NCBI GenBank assembly: GCA_020796225.1
Contig: CM036754.1
Coordinates: 19,854,867-19,918,866 of the forward strand
DNA length: 64,000 bases
Direction of reading: 5' to 3'
DNA from: Arion vulgaris
Lineage: Eukaryota; Mollusca; Gastropoda; Stylommatophora; Arionidae
Under the pieces are notes generated by a model. It saw nothing but the letters and a program-made list of their open reading frames with translations, searched no databases and was not told where the DNA came from. Made by a program: the position numbers and the translations under genes. Positions 41,680 through 52,789 of the stretch are shown piece by piece. Each line of letters opens with the position of its first letter. Within the stretch, counting starts at the first letter, position 1.

Positions 41680-42110
41680 TGTAGTTTACTGTGGAAAACA
41701 AACTAGGCAGTCAGCTTCAGGTATGTCAGGTTTCCCCACAGCTTAGCTTTAAGGTCGACTGGGGGTGGCCACATCTTGCTTCTCACCTCACCCCGGAGAG
41801 GACAGTCTTGCAGGACATGCCCCGGTGTTTGTTCCCGTCTGCTGACACTGGCAGAGAGATGTTTGACTTATTCCTAGTCTATGCAAGTGAAGTGTATATT
41901 GAGCCTGCTGTGTCGTTCGGTACGTAGGCGAAATATAATGACCTGGTCTGTTCTGCTTAGGTCTTGGAGGAAGTCTGTTCCATAATAATATGCAGTGTTT
42001 GTCTTCCAGTCTACTGCAGATTTTCTCTTTTGTGAGGGGGGTTTGACCTCTTGAAAATACAGTGGCTGGTAAATTTGCTATTTGGCACTGCCTTTCTTAG
42101 CCAAGACATC
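41680..42110 (-). mobile_element. LINE fragment, region after the RNase H domain
   Basis: The minus strand reads REQTPGHVLQDCPLRGEVRS then KMWPPPVDLKAKLWG and, further on, WNRLPPRPKQNRPGHYI. TPxHxLQxCPLxxxxRxxxWPxxxxLxxKLxG is a familiar C-terminal segment of LINEs with RNase H domains. A related piece lies at 57704-57790. Confidence 0.7.
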
Positions 42111-42250
42111 GGCATTCTCATAGCATCAGACGTGGAATACTGCACTTAAGGTTACAAGAGAACATGGAAAACCCTTACTGAAGCTTCATGAGCCAATTCA
42201 TATGCTCATTTGAGGAAAGTCGGTTGAGTGTGTTGAATCAGAGACAAATA

Positions 42251-42328
42251 CAGGGCGTTCAACATAAAAGTAGCCCAATTTACAGGCTTTGATTAGTCAG
42301 TCGGGCTACTTTTATCTTGAACACCCTG
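42251..42328. mobile_element. Tiny inverted-repeat element (MITE-like), 78 bp
   Basis: The left arm CAGGGCGTTCAACATAAAAG plus TAGCCC and the right arm, reverse complement CAGGGTGTTCAAGATAAAAG plus TAGCCC, differ by two bases. They surround a loop of about 26 bp. TA flanks both ends, as for mariner-type elements. The hairpin could only be moved by a transposase in trans. Confidence 0.75.
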
Positions 42329-42344
42329 TATAAAAGTATGGGCC

Positions 42345-42690
42345 TTCGGACTCAGGTAAGAATTATGGGAAATCAGAGCCCAACTGCACCACGTGACCTC
42401 GCATTCCAGTATTGGTGTATATAGACGAATTCATTTTTAAATCAACATAAAATGCTAAATCGAAGTTATATTATGCAACAAGTTAAGTTTAACAATAAGG
42501 AATATCAATATTATGAATATTTTTCACCAATAAATAAACATAGACTAATAGAATTGATTAAAATTGCTAAAAAAAAAAGCTTGCAGTGCTCTATCAAACA
42601 TCTATATTTTCCGGCCCCCTTTTCTGATCTAGGTCAGGAACCCCTTGTCAGTTGTCTGGCCTAGTTATCTAGAGTTGGCTGTGGTTGAAC
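42345..42690 (+). repeat. 340-bp dispersed repeat, copy 2
   Basis: It is the inverted counterpart of 33873-34218. The third, more diverged copy is at 55855-56155, in the same orientation as this one. Confidence 0.8.
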
Positions 42691-43254
42691 CCAGGACACT
42701 TTTTTGAGTTCCATTCGAAAAGTGAACGTCTTGCGGTGCGCTATTCCGCCCCACTAAAGTATAGGATATCAGCACTAAAAACGTATGATATGTTCAACTA
42801 AACAAATAGACATCAGTTTCATATACAAAACACAGTATGTTCCATACAGTCAGAATTTGAAATATTTTAACATACGAAGCAACGTATCACTCGCTTGTTC
42901 TGTATATTTGAATAGCAGTAATAGACATTAGGACCAAGTTCACAAAAACCATCATCCGTTTTCTTTAACAAGTATCTCTTCTATGATGATGGTCTCAGTA
43001 TAGCATATATACTCACATAATCGATATGAAACTATACTGGGTATGACACAAATCAGATTGATCCGATCATCAGAAGCAAAATCAATACTAGACAAGCTGG
43101 CATACTTATATATAATTAAGTCAATAAGAAGTCCATGTACTCAGTATTATAACTAAACATACAGGACCAGATCCGTGACTCAGAATGAAGTGATCTATCA
43201 TGATGACATCTCAGTGTGTGGTGTCTGTCAATACTGACCGTTTCGTCTCTATAT

Positions 43255-43545
43255 GTGAAGGTACCATACACTTTGAAAGGAAGTGCTTGAGGAAGTGAGG
43301 AAGGCGGTGGGGGTCACCAGGAAAGATAGACTACGAAACGATGACATCAGAAGGAGAGTGGGCATAACTTCATGCACCGAATACGTTGAAAGGCAACAAA
43401 TGCAGTAGTTTGGACATCTAATGAGAATGGAATACAAACAACTACCAATAACATCATATAATAAAAAAAGAGATCAGTTACTAGAGCCAAAGGAAGACCA
43501 AGAAAAAGATGGATAGATAATATCAAGACCACACTAAATTAACCA
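43255..43545 (+). mobile_element. LINE 3' end fragment (type 3 tail)
   Basis: Broken frames contain a GRPRKRWIDNIKTTLN end. The upstream part is worn but has an FGHLMRME-like stretch (tttggacatctaatgagaatgg). Confidence 0.65.
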
Positions 43546-44033
43546 CAAGGGCGACTCATCTGACCTTGGAATGCAAATTAAATCTCCCCCACCTACGCTT
43601 AACGGCAAGGGTGAACAACCAATTCCATCACTCACCTGGGGAGAGACAATAGACCATGCACTCTCAAAACACTTTCTTCTGGAATGTCAACTAGTTTTAA
43701 AATAGACATTAATTTGTAATGCATCTCTTGCACAACCACAGATGTAATGTCACAGGGGATTAGTTTATTATGTATCATGTTCTGGAGGAACAATACGGTT
43801 CACCAAATGTGCATATGCACAAAAGGTACTTTTTATTCATCATTGGATATCGTTGATATCGCTAGGGAATCAGCCTGTCTGGCATTTAATTATAACTATA
43901 TAGAACAATCATATTTGGAGATATATACGATCGATATAGCACCAAGTACCGCCATGTTGCGAGACACAAGTGGGAGGGGAAAACATCAAGAGAATAACAT
44001 ATTACAGCCTGGTACGACCGAGTGGTTACCGGC

Positions 44034-44268
44034 GTCTAAATTTGGGGTGTAAAGAATAGAACCACTGTTACCTGCCCCACATGTCCTAAGAGGCGACTAA
44101 GGAGGTTTGTCTGAAATCGGATGTACGTGTCCTAAGCGCGTAGAAGTCTATGCGTTTGGGGCCTACCAAACCAATGTGCAACGTATACACGTTCTTGGCA
44201 AAGATCAAACATATCACAAAGAGTGATTAAAATTGGTTGTAAAGAACGAACGCAACGAAGAAGAACAG
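44034..44268 (+). mobile_element. SINE-A2 copy
   Basis: TTTGGGGTGTAAAGAATAGA, GTAGAAGTCTATGCGTTTGG, CACGTTCTTGGCAAAGATCA and the tail AACGAACGCAACGAAGAAGA are present. Confidence 0.85.
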
Positions 44269-44769
44269 CCTGGTAGAGTATAACATCAAGGCGAGAGATA
44301 AGGGGATGGTGGATGTCCGTTGCAAACAACTTTATATGCGGAGACCGTACATAATGATGATGACCGGATATTCTGAGATCGGCGATAGCATAATGGTTAA
44401 CGTACATGCTCTGTAGTGCATGTCCAATGATACAATTCCACAGCTGCAGTGGAATATTTTACAACGGTCAAGGATCTCAAGTCGATCAAATCTCAAGTTA
44501 TGTTTCATTGTCTAAAAACATATTATCGTGTGACCATGTGTCTAAACGGTATCCTATCCTTAGAACTTCTATGACAGCAGGTCTTACAACCAATCTCATG
44601 CATCTCTAGTTGTTGTCACTGTGAATTTGCAGACATAATGGCAGAACACGTCCTACAAAACTGTTTATTGCAGGTAGAACTGAGGAAATGAATGTGACTC
44701 ACACTTACTATCTTCGAAGAGATACCGTACGATGAAACCAAAATCCCGAAACAGCAGACTAAATCAGAT

Positions 44770-44915
44770 AATCCGAAACCTGCTGCCTTGCAGGTGGGCT
44801 GGCGACAGCCAAAGGCTGACGGAGAGCGTACCTAGTAAACGTTGGCTAAAATCGGACACATAGCTGAAGGATTAGCACCAGAGCTCAAAATGGCGCTGAA
44901 GATGTGACGAAACAC
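44770..44915 (+). mobile_element. SINE-A3 fragment
   Basis: CCTGCTGCCTTGCAGG, GACAGCCAAAGGCTGACGGA, CCTAGTAAACGTTGGCTAAA, ATCGGACA and AGGATTAGCACCAGAGCTC match the complete copy at 49419-49707. Confidence 0.7.
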
Positions 44916-44993
44916 ACCCATGCTAAGGCTACATGAATCAGATTTCCACATGAATGGGGAAGTCTGGTATATCAGTCTAAGCGATGATCGCGA

Positions 44994-44995
<2 letters not shown>

Positions 44996-45032
<37 letters not shown>
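44996..45032. repeat. (GA)n microsatellite
   Basis: A nearly uninterrupted GA run of about 36 bp. Confidence 0.95.
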
Positions 45033-45036
<4 letters not shown>

Positions 45037-45285
45037 TCCAAAATCTCACTATAACGAAGGAGATGATAGCAGAAGAAGACGAATATTTCGTGTAATGTCA
45101 TTTTAATTTTTTTTTCATAATTGCAAGCATGCAAGTCGGCGACTGACATTCATACCGAGTAGAGAGAAACCAGAGTCTGGTGTGTGGATATCAGATTGTA
45201 AATTACGGATGACATATTGGTAACAGTTTTCAGATCTAACTAAATGCTCCTACGGTGGGTATCGCAACTAACATGTTTAATTAAC

Positions 45286-45467
45286 AGATGTATATGGAAG
45301 TTACTGTAGTAAATAAAAAGCGTTGCAGAAATCGGAAGTGCTGGCCTAGGCACCCGTATGTGCATAACTGGCGCACGTACAATCGCTCTTAGGCTCAGAT
45401 AACATACAAATCACAAAGAGTGGTTTAATAAGTGGTCGAGATGGAGCGTTCGAGGAAGAAGAAGAAT
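45286..45467 (+). mobile_element. SINE-A copy, 5' truncated
   Basis: It begins at GTATATGGAAGTTACTGTAG. It contains TAAATAAAAAGCGTTGCAGA, AATCGCTCTTAGGCTCAGAT and the GTGGTCGAGATGGAGCGTTC tail with GAAGAAGAAG. Confidence 0.85.
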
Positions 45468-45469
45468 TA

Positions 45470-45955
45470 ACAGAAAAATGAAGATCCTGACCTTTCCTGA
45501 CGGAATCATTTCAACTAGCAGGAAACGAAACAAAATGTGTGTCTCTCACGCTTCAAAACCAGAAGTTTAATTTTTTTTTTTATAATGTAGGTGAATAAAA
45601 GCTCTTTAAACCAAGGCACGCCGCTTTCAACCAAATGATGAGCCTTTTATTAGTTATATCATAGAGTGTGTATGCCAACAAAAATGAAAAATAAGAATTA
45701 ACTCCTTTTGGAGAATTCAAGTAATTTTGTAACCACAAGCTTCAGGTAAATGTGATCCTTTATATATCTACGGCAGTTTATATAATCATTAGTCATAATA
45801 TTTCCATTTGTAGCATTTGGGATAAATTACTGTTCCTCCAGTCCTGCTCTAGAAGAAGGTAAAACTGTCTGCCTATTTCAACCCGCCTTACAATTCATGC
45901 CACGGGTTATGATATTTTTATAGTTCATAATGTTTACATCTGTGATGTTACAGTA
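45470..45955. other. Unassigned stretch
   Basis: AT-rich with no exon or repeat recognised. Confidence 0.4.
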
Positions 45956-45959
45956 TTAT

Positions 45960-46330
45960 TGGTTATTGGTAACTGAATTGACGATATAGCACTCCGGGTA
46001 TACACAGAGGTGCTCAGTCTCCCGAAATAGATGTCGAAGATGTCACACACTCATGGTTACTGTGGCTCGCTGATTAAACACGTTTCTTACTCTGCCCCTC
46101 AGGTATCCAGTTCTGCTCGTACAATGGGAAAACTGCACACTTCTTAAATCGATGGATCAACATTTATTTTATTATCATCCAACATGCCATCGTAAAGAGA
46201 CAGAAGAGCATCCACTTTATGCATTCTCAATTCCAAGACAATCAATGCTGTTGATGCAAGTTTGTCCGCTCTATTGCCGCAAACACTCGCATGCCCAGGA
46301 CAGTAGATACACTGGTTGGAAATCTGACTA
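45960..46330 (-). mobile_element. LINE fragment with RNase H motif
   Basis: The reverse complement reads QPVYCPGHASVCGNRADKLA then STALIVLELRMHKVDALLSL. YCPGHAxVCGNxxADxLAS is the RNase H motif found in LINEs of the Jockey/I/R1 type. Confidence 0.75.
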
Positions 46331-46904
46331 GACTCAATGCTTGCATTCTTACACTTTAGCTATAGTCGCAACTGGGGTAGTTTGACTTCCTTGATCTAGT
46401 AACACAGCATATGCTCCTACATTTAATTTGTTGTATAAAATAATGAAGAAATCTCTATAAATAAAACATTAGAAAACCATCAAGGTCTCTGAGATATGTA
46501 ATTAGTAGCAAATATTCTACAACTACTACAGCGATGTATTCTCCAGCACAGTAATTGTGTCTCATGCTCTGGTATAATAGAATATGACCAGTTAACCAAT
46601 AGTGAATAAATAACAAGCTTGCCGTGAATATTTAATGAACTAAATAAACAACATGGCAGAAAGCCAACAATAGAACTGGCTGACAGTACTGAGACTATGA
46701 AACTAGGAGACCATGATCAAACAGTGTTGGAATAAAATACAATATAGATAAATCCAATGACATATTACATATAGTATATATATAAAAGATAACATATAAG
46801 AAATTAAGTATTACAGTACAATGTATTAGGAGTGTGCAGGCGTGTTGTTGAATCTAAACATAAAAATAGATGTGTTTGATATTTTTTGTTTGTTCTCTCA
46901 GACC
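46331..46904. other. Unassigned AT-rich stretch
   Basis: No exon or familiar repeat is seen before the tandem array that follows. Confidence 0.4.
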
Positions 46905-47400
46905 ATTTTGATCATTCTTATTGTGATATATAAACAGTCTTTGCTAAGTACATTACTATTGTGATATATAAACAGTCTTTGCTAAGTACATTACTATTGT
47001 GATATATAAACAGTCTTTGCTAAAGTAACATTTTATTGTGATATATAAACAGTCTTTGCTAAGTACATTATTATTGTGATATATAAACAGTCTTTGCTAA
47101 GTACATTCTTATTGTGATATATAAACAGTCTTTGCCAAGTACATTCTTATTGTGATATATAAACAGTCTAAGAACTACTAGATACATTTTGATCATTCTT
47201 ATTGTGATATATAAACAGTCTTTGCTAAGAACGACTAGATCATTCTTATTGTGATATATAAACAGTCTTTGCTAAGAACGATTAGATACATTTTGATCAT
47301 TCTTATTGTGATATATAAACAGTCTTTGCTAAGAACGACTAGATACATTTTGATCATTCTTATTGTGATATATAAACAGTCTTTGCTAAGAACGATTAGA
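46905..47400. repeat. Tandem array with two alternating unit lengths (about 39 and 60 bp)
   Basis: All units share TTATTGTGATATATAAACAG plus TCTTTGCTAAG. Six have the short spacer TACATTAC or TACATTC. Others have the longer ACGACTAGATACATTTTGAT plus CATTC. The two forms cluster in the two halves of the array. Confidence 0.93.
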
Positions 47401-47999
47401 ACGTTGCGCCCCCGTTAGACCCCTATTAATGTATCCATTCGCATCCATACCATCCAAATCAAAGTTTTCGGCCTAGGTTCGAGTCTGTTTTGCTGACAGT
47501 CAAACTCCCTTCGCTGTACATTTCTCTTGATCCGTTTATCGCCGTATATTTTGGCTTGGATGGAAATGTGTTCAATTCACATTTACCATACGTAATACAT
47601 TTTCCATACGTGAGGAAAAGAACTGGCCCGCTTACCGTCCGCATACTTGGTTTAAAAATGTAAAGTAATAATATTTCACAATATAAAGTCGACAAAATAA
47701 CACAGAACATACTCATAAAATTATCACTTTTCATTATCATTTTATCAGTCCATAGTATTCTAATCATTCTTTTGTTTGAAGCCAAAAAGAAAATATCACA
47801 TTGCTGTGGCCTCTAGAGACTTCTATTTCAGTTAGTTTATTTTTGTCCATGACTCGCTTTCAAATGTCAGTATTGGCTCTGTGTAGTACGTACAGAAGCA
47901 CTCTCTTTGTGCTAACAACTTGTTGCATACAATTTACTTTCATTTTGTGGAATGCTGTGATCTAAATCTAGTATCTGACGTTATCATCAGTCATCATTA
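47401..47999. other. Unassigned stretch with one 108-codon minus frame
   Basis: The frame at 47459-47785 (minus) contains a hydrophobic segment (SMFCVILSTLYCEILLLYIF) but shows no known domain or splice context. I do not call it a gene. Confidence 0.3.
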
Positions 48000-48172
48000 T
48001 CAGGTGCCGTGCCGGCGTAGGCGATCATGGATCTCCCCAAATCTCTGTATTTGTTGTTTGCTATCAACACTGAGCCATGAAGTCAGGCTATCCAAAATTT
48101 TCTGTCTTCCTCTGTCTCGTCTACCCTCAATTTTACCGGTTGTCACAATGTGTTCTAAAGCATCAGAGTACC
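48000..48172 (-). mobile_element. LINE 3' end fragment (type 2 tail)
   Basis: The minus strand reads ALEHIVTTGKIEGRRDRGRQ, KILDSLTSWLS then EIHDRLRRHGT, close to the consensus of the type 2 tail. A second, worn piece lies at 48465-48640 (EHIVATGKTNQ). Confidence 0.8.
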
Positions 48173-48203
48173 GAGGTATTAAAATTGATGGACTTGTGTA
48201 CGC

Positions 48204-48398
48204 CCGCCTGCCCAGCTTGTTCGTAGCGCGTTGGACGACGGGTGACAAGTCCTCTGTGAGTGCGGGTTCAATTCAGCTGACTGGCAGAAAAGCCACAGGC
48301 ACTCCAGATTTACGGTGTTCGTGGCATCGAGCCGAAGGGTTAAGATGTCCATGGCACCGAGCCGAAAGCTCAAGTGCTTCTGGATCGAAAAAAAAAAT
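48204..48398 (+). mobile_element. SINE-D copy with target-site duplication
   Basis: The head GCCCAGCTTGTTCGTAGCGC, B box GCGGGTTCAATTCAGC, body TTCGTGGCATCGAGCCGAAG and an A10 tail are present. GACTTGTGT occurs just before (with a small gap) and just after. Confidence 0.85.
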
Positions 48399-49242
48399 TG
48401 ACTTGTGTTATCAACGTCTCGTGTACTTTAATTGTGTGATTTTTTTATGAAGTTGAAAAAAATCATCATCATGTGTTAGGCCCGCTGACGAATGCGATGA
48501 TGCGTATCCACAAGCGTCTGTCCCTAGTGATATCAATTCAGGTGTTGACACTCTTCATTGTCATGATGCCAGACTATGCAGAGTTGTTATCCCTGTCCTG
48601 TCTCTTGATTGGTTTTACCAGTCGCAACAATGTGTTCTTCTTCTGCGCTCGCTCGCTCGCTATGAGTTCATGCGTAGTCATGAGCTCATATATATATATA
48701 TGAGGTTTTGATTAAAAGGACAGCGATTCCCCTACCCTAAGGTAGCAGTTAATAGACTGGACAGGTAGTTGAGAGATCATAGAAGAAGGGTAAAAAGACT
48801 GCGAAAGATGCACACCATCGTATGTATATAGTGACTAGAATTAGTTGAGTTTGACGTAACGTGAATAAACTAAGAACAGATAACTAAGGACAGATAAACA
48901 ACAACATAACAACGGGAGAGACCGAGAGATATGGCAAACGTACACTGTGTATGTATATATATATATATATATATCGTCAACTGTAGTTTCATTCATTTTT
49001 TAAAACATTTGTTTTACGTAAGTTCATTGAAATAAAATTCTCTATTAAATCCACAAGCTGTATGTTATTCATAATATCACTCTCAACTAATATGATAGAA
49101 AGGTCTGTTTAATCGATCTTGTCCCATTACTGATCTGTATGTATTTGTATATATGTTTTAGCTTGGAGAAACTGATTTATCTAGCGAGATTTCTTACTAC
49201 CATCCTTGACCACAGACCGACAATACAACCTTCTTCTACTTC

Positions 49243-49790
49243 TTCCAACGCTCCATATCGACCACTTGTTAAACCACTCTTTGTGAATGATGTAGCCTAA
49301 GAGCGATTGTACGTTGTGTCAGTTATGCGCCTACAAGTAGGCCAGCACATCCGATTTCTGCGACGCACTTTATTTACTAGGGTAGCTTCCCAAGGCTCCT
49401 ACCTTATTCGCCACTTACCTAGGCAGATGACGCTCATCAGCCCATGAGGGTAGGTCGTCTAAGGGTCGCTACCCTAAAAGAAAATAGCAACCTGCTGCCT
49501 TCCAGGTTGGATGGGGACAGCCAAAGTCTGACGGAGAGCAAACCCAGTAAACGCTGGTTGAAATCGGATACTTCACCGAAGGATAAGCACTAGAGCTCCA
49601 AATAGTACTGAATGTTGTGACGTAAAATTACGTTCTTGGCAAAGGTTGTATATATATCACAATCAAAATGATAAACATGGCCGAAAAAGAACGATCGAGA
49701 GAGAGAATCGCCTCTTACGGCATGTCTTGTAGGTCGCAGTGCCACTATTCTTTGATCCCCTTGCGAGCCCTGGCAACACACACGAGCAGA
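49243..49790 (-). mobile_element. SINE-A copy split by a SINE-A3 insertion
   Basis: The 3' part at 49243-49418 (ACGCTCCATATCGACCACTT ... ACCTTATTCGCCACTTAC) and the head part at 49708-49790 (TCGCCTCTTACGGCATGTCT ... CCTTGCGAGCCCTGGCAACA) are one SINE-A. Confidence 0.85.
49419..49707 (+). mobile_element. SINE-A3, complete copy with 11-bp target-site duplication
   Basis: This 289-bp insert has CAGATGACGCTCATCAGCCC, AACCTGCTGCCTTCCAGGTT, GACAGCCAAAGTCTGACGGA, CCCAGTAAACGCTGGTTGAA, ATCGGAT, and TTACGTTCTTGGCAAAGGTT near the end. It is flanked by TCGCCACTTAC (49408-49418) and TCGCCTCTTAC (49708-49718). Confidence 0.8.
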
Positions 49791-50282
49791 CAATGCAATC
49801 AAAAAGTCATCGTGCATGTTGGTATCTTGTATGGCAACAACAAACTACCCAAACGGCAACCATCATGTGTAAGGTACGCAATGAATGCTTCTTGATTATC
49901 CAAATCTCATCAAACCCACTTGCTGTTGAAAAACAATATTTATGAAGCACACACAAAAGTCCGTTCTATTAATATCTTCTTATTCCGACGCTGTGACGCA
50001 CGAAGGGATTACAAACCCCCAAAAAAACCAGAAGAAATAACAGAAAGAACAATTGTGAATATCTCCATTCATTAATAACAAGCAACGGAGAAAAAGGAAG
50101 AAGACCAAGGTGAGGATTGGTACAAGATGTGATCGATAACTTAAACATGGCAGCAACTGGGGCATGATATTTATAACTAATAACGATGGCAATATTATAG
50201 ATAAATAACAAATATATTCTATTCTGATATCTAAACTTCTAATCCTATTTATCTCCCGATGTCTTCCTCTTTGTATACTAAG

Positions 50283-50640
50283 ATGTCTCTGTGGTCTAGA
50301 GGCTAAGTGCTTGTCTCTCGTGTCAAAGGTACAGGTTCGTTCCCTCGTGGAGTCATCTGCATATTTTTCTATAGATCCCTCATCTCAGTGTAGGTGATAT
50401 CAAGTTCTTAGTCCTATCGGAGACGAGCGATAAAACGTAGGTTCCCGTGTTCAATTTATAAAAAAAAACATTGGCAGTTCAAAATCGAAACGAGCAGGCT
50501 GGAAAGACGCTGCCAGTGATAAATTCATTAGAAAATGTTAAAAATAAAATTTCTACAAAATATCCTCCATATCTTCAAAATTACATCGGGGACCCTCTCC
50601 GGTGCTACGGAGTTCGTGCACTGCAGCCGAGGTCTTCCTG
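50283..50640 (+). mobile_element. SINE-H copy, followed by a SINE-T tail
   Basis: The tRNA-like head TCTCTGTGGTCTAGAGGCTA and B-box-like ACAGGTTCGTTCCC are followed by CATCTCAGTGTAGGTGATAT, GCGATAAAACGTAGGTTCCC and GCAGGCTGGAAAGACGCTGC. From 50583, GACCCTCTCCGGTGCTACGG then TTCGTGCACTGC is a SINE-T tail. Confidence 0.65.
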
Positions 50641-50699
50641 TGTATTATGAAAGAGATTGGAGCACATGTGATTACTCACCGAAGTGCACTGATGATAAT

Positions 50700-51267
50700 C
50701 TCATCAAATCAATCAATTTTAATAACGTATTATATTCGGCTGTTGCTTTTTTTTTTAAATTGCAGGCAAGCAATCCACTAGCGCTATCCACTCCATCCTG
50801 TTGTGTGTGTGTGGTGGATTTTTTTAGCTGCCAAAGAAAATCGGTCAAGTTTTAACATCTGCACTCGATGACATCGAACAGCAATCTAAATTAAGCAAAA
50901 AGATCGCTAAGAACAACTCTAACTAAATTATTCAGCCTGTCCGCTCGGGTCTTGGATAGTTCACGATTTACGACTCCGCAGACGCGATTATCGTCATTTG
51001 GATAACAAAGCAAACGTTAAAAATAAAATATTATTCCGTCTTTTTCGCTCCAGACTGAGCATGGTGGAACAATGTTTAAAGCCTGTGTCAAAGCATATAT
51101 GTGCTCGTATAGCCATATTTCCCTAGTTCGCTTTAGAATAACCACTTGTGATTTCAGCTAAAGTGTTGTATGTGTGTTGTACGGTTAGGTCACAGCGGTT
51201 AGGCTGCGATATTTGTGCCTTTAGGTTCAGAACGTCAGTGTTCGTCATCTCGTATCTTAACTATAAA
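50700..51267. other. Unassigned stretch
   Basis: No exon or familiar repeat is seen. Confidence 0.4.
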
Positions 51268-51276
51268 ACAATATAG

Positions 51277-51425
51277 ATAGAGACTGCAGTAAAACGATGT
51301 AGAATGGCGAAACACGTAAAAACAAAGTAGAGACTGCAGTAAAACGATGTAGAATGGCGAAACACGTAAAAACAAAGTAGAGACTGCAGTAAAACGATGT
51401 AGAATGGCGAAACATGAAAAACAAA
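51277..51425. repeat. 50-bp tandem repeat, three copies
   Basis: The unit runs TAGAGACTGCAGTAAAACGA, TGTAGAATGGCGAAACACGT, AAAAACAAAG. Its end grades into the dispersed block shared with 3352-3425, so the array grew at the edge of that repeat. Confidence 0.92.
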
Positions 51426-51639
51426 GTACTGTAGTTTTACAAAATACAAAAACAATGACAATACACAGCAACGTTTCTACCAAAAGGCCTTTATCAATAA
51501 AACACAAAATAGGTGTGCGTTTGTCTGTCACAGAAAAACTCTCGAACACTAAACTTTGGAACCATGAAGTTTGCAAGTTTATTCATACTGTATTAATCCA
51601 AGGACTATATCTAACGAAGAACTGTTTATACATCGTTGG

Positions 51640-52495
51640 CAGGATAATGTGAATACTGTCATTCAAAAGAGACGATGAATATGGATGGAATATGTTAATT
51701 AAGCGAGAAGGCTAACTCTGATACGAAAACTGCACTGAGATGGACAACGGAGAATAAAAGAAAAAACGTAGAAGATCCAAGACCACCTGAAGAACAGTCA
51801 AACAGGAATTTTAAAACAGTGAATTACAGCTGGAACACAATGTGTAGGGCGGCCATAGATAGCGAAGAATTGTGTGCTTTTACTGATGCCGTAAACGTCA
51901 AGAAAGAAAGAAAGAGAGCGAGATAGAAAGAGATCGCCAATAAGCGTCTGTCTGGACAGGTTTGGTAAGGTGCATATGTAAACTATGGGCGTCCATATGT
52001 TAAGGCAGGGAGATGGAGTGGGGGGTGTCAACCCTGGAAAGTGGCTTTTTGATAACAGTTTTATGCGAATATGGTCTTCTCCATTTCTGTGTCGTAAACT
52101 ACCAACTAACATTTTTTTTTAAATTCCCTTTGCCCTCCTCCTGGAAAACGTTATGTGGACGCCCATGATGTAAACCTATTCTTTACTGTCTAAATAAACA
52201 ACTCTGGTATTGACACATATAATGGATTGGTCACCTGATCCGGATAGATGACGACCGAACCCCCAAGGGCATTTTATACGACGAGCTGACTTATGGCCAA
52301 AAACAAATCTGAGGTTCGACCCTTCCTTCGTTACAAAGGCGTATGTAAGGGTGACTTACACAACACTGGGGAGAGGGTTGACAAGGACATGCCCAGCTGG
52401 AAACAGGCTCCTGAAACAGGTTTGAAAACTTACGAAACCATACTCAAAACAACTTGCTGACATGCCAGAAAAAAAAACATAAATAAAATTCATCA
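51640..52495. other. Unassigned stretch
   Basis: No supported gene. Around 51680-51850 a worn LINE end may be present (RRLTLIRKLH-like, RWTTENKRKN) but I could not confirm it. Confidence 0.35.
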
Positions 52496-52499
52496 TGAG

Positions 52500-52747
52500 T
52501 TTTAAAAAAGGGTTTTAAAGCCGAAGGATTGACTTCATTGCACCGAGTTTTACCTCATATGGCTCGGTCCTCTCTGCAGAAATGGCACGCCACCTGCCGA
52601 GAGTATTGCACAAAGCACGAACTCCGTAGCTCCGGCAGCAATCTAGGGTCTCTGGAAAAACTTGTCACTCGTGAACAGAAGGCCGCTGTCCGGATTCGAA
52701 CCCATGACCTCAAGGCAAAAGGCTTAACCACTCAGCCACAGAGACCC
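52500..52747 (-). mobile_element. SINE-T copy
   Basis: It reads GCCGAAGGATTGACTTCATT, GCACGCCACCTGCCGAGAGT, GTAGCTCCGGCAGCAATCTA, CCGGATTCGAACCCATGACC and CTCAGCCACAGAGACCCC. The minus-strand head has the perfect B box GGGTTCGAATCC. Confidence 0.88.
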
Positions 52748-52789
52748 CCCCAATCATGTGTGCTACACTGGAGATCAAAAATTGGTCTA

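Noticed and set aside
46905..47400. Regularly spaced repeats that could look like a CRISPR array
   Set aside because: Spacers are themselves repeated, the units are AT-rich minisatellite units, and the genome is eukaryotic. None of the other arrays has unique spacers either.
47459..47785. A 108-codon minus frame with a hydrophobic segment
   Set aside because: No domain, splice site or upstream frame support; the length is not rare by chance in this window.
52500..52747. Possible tRNA gene on the minus strand (perfect B box)
   Set aside because: It belongs to a SINE-T with four relatives in the window; no acceptor stem closes.
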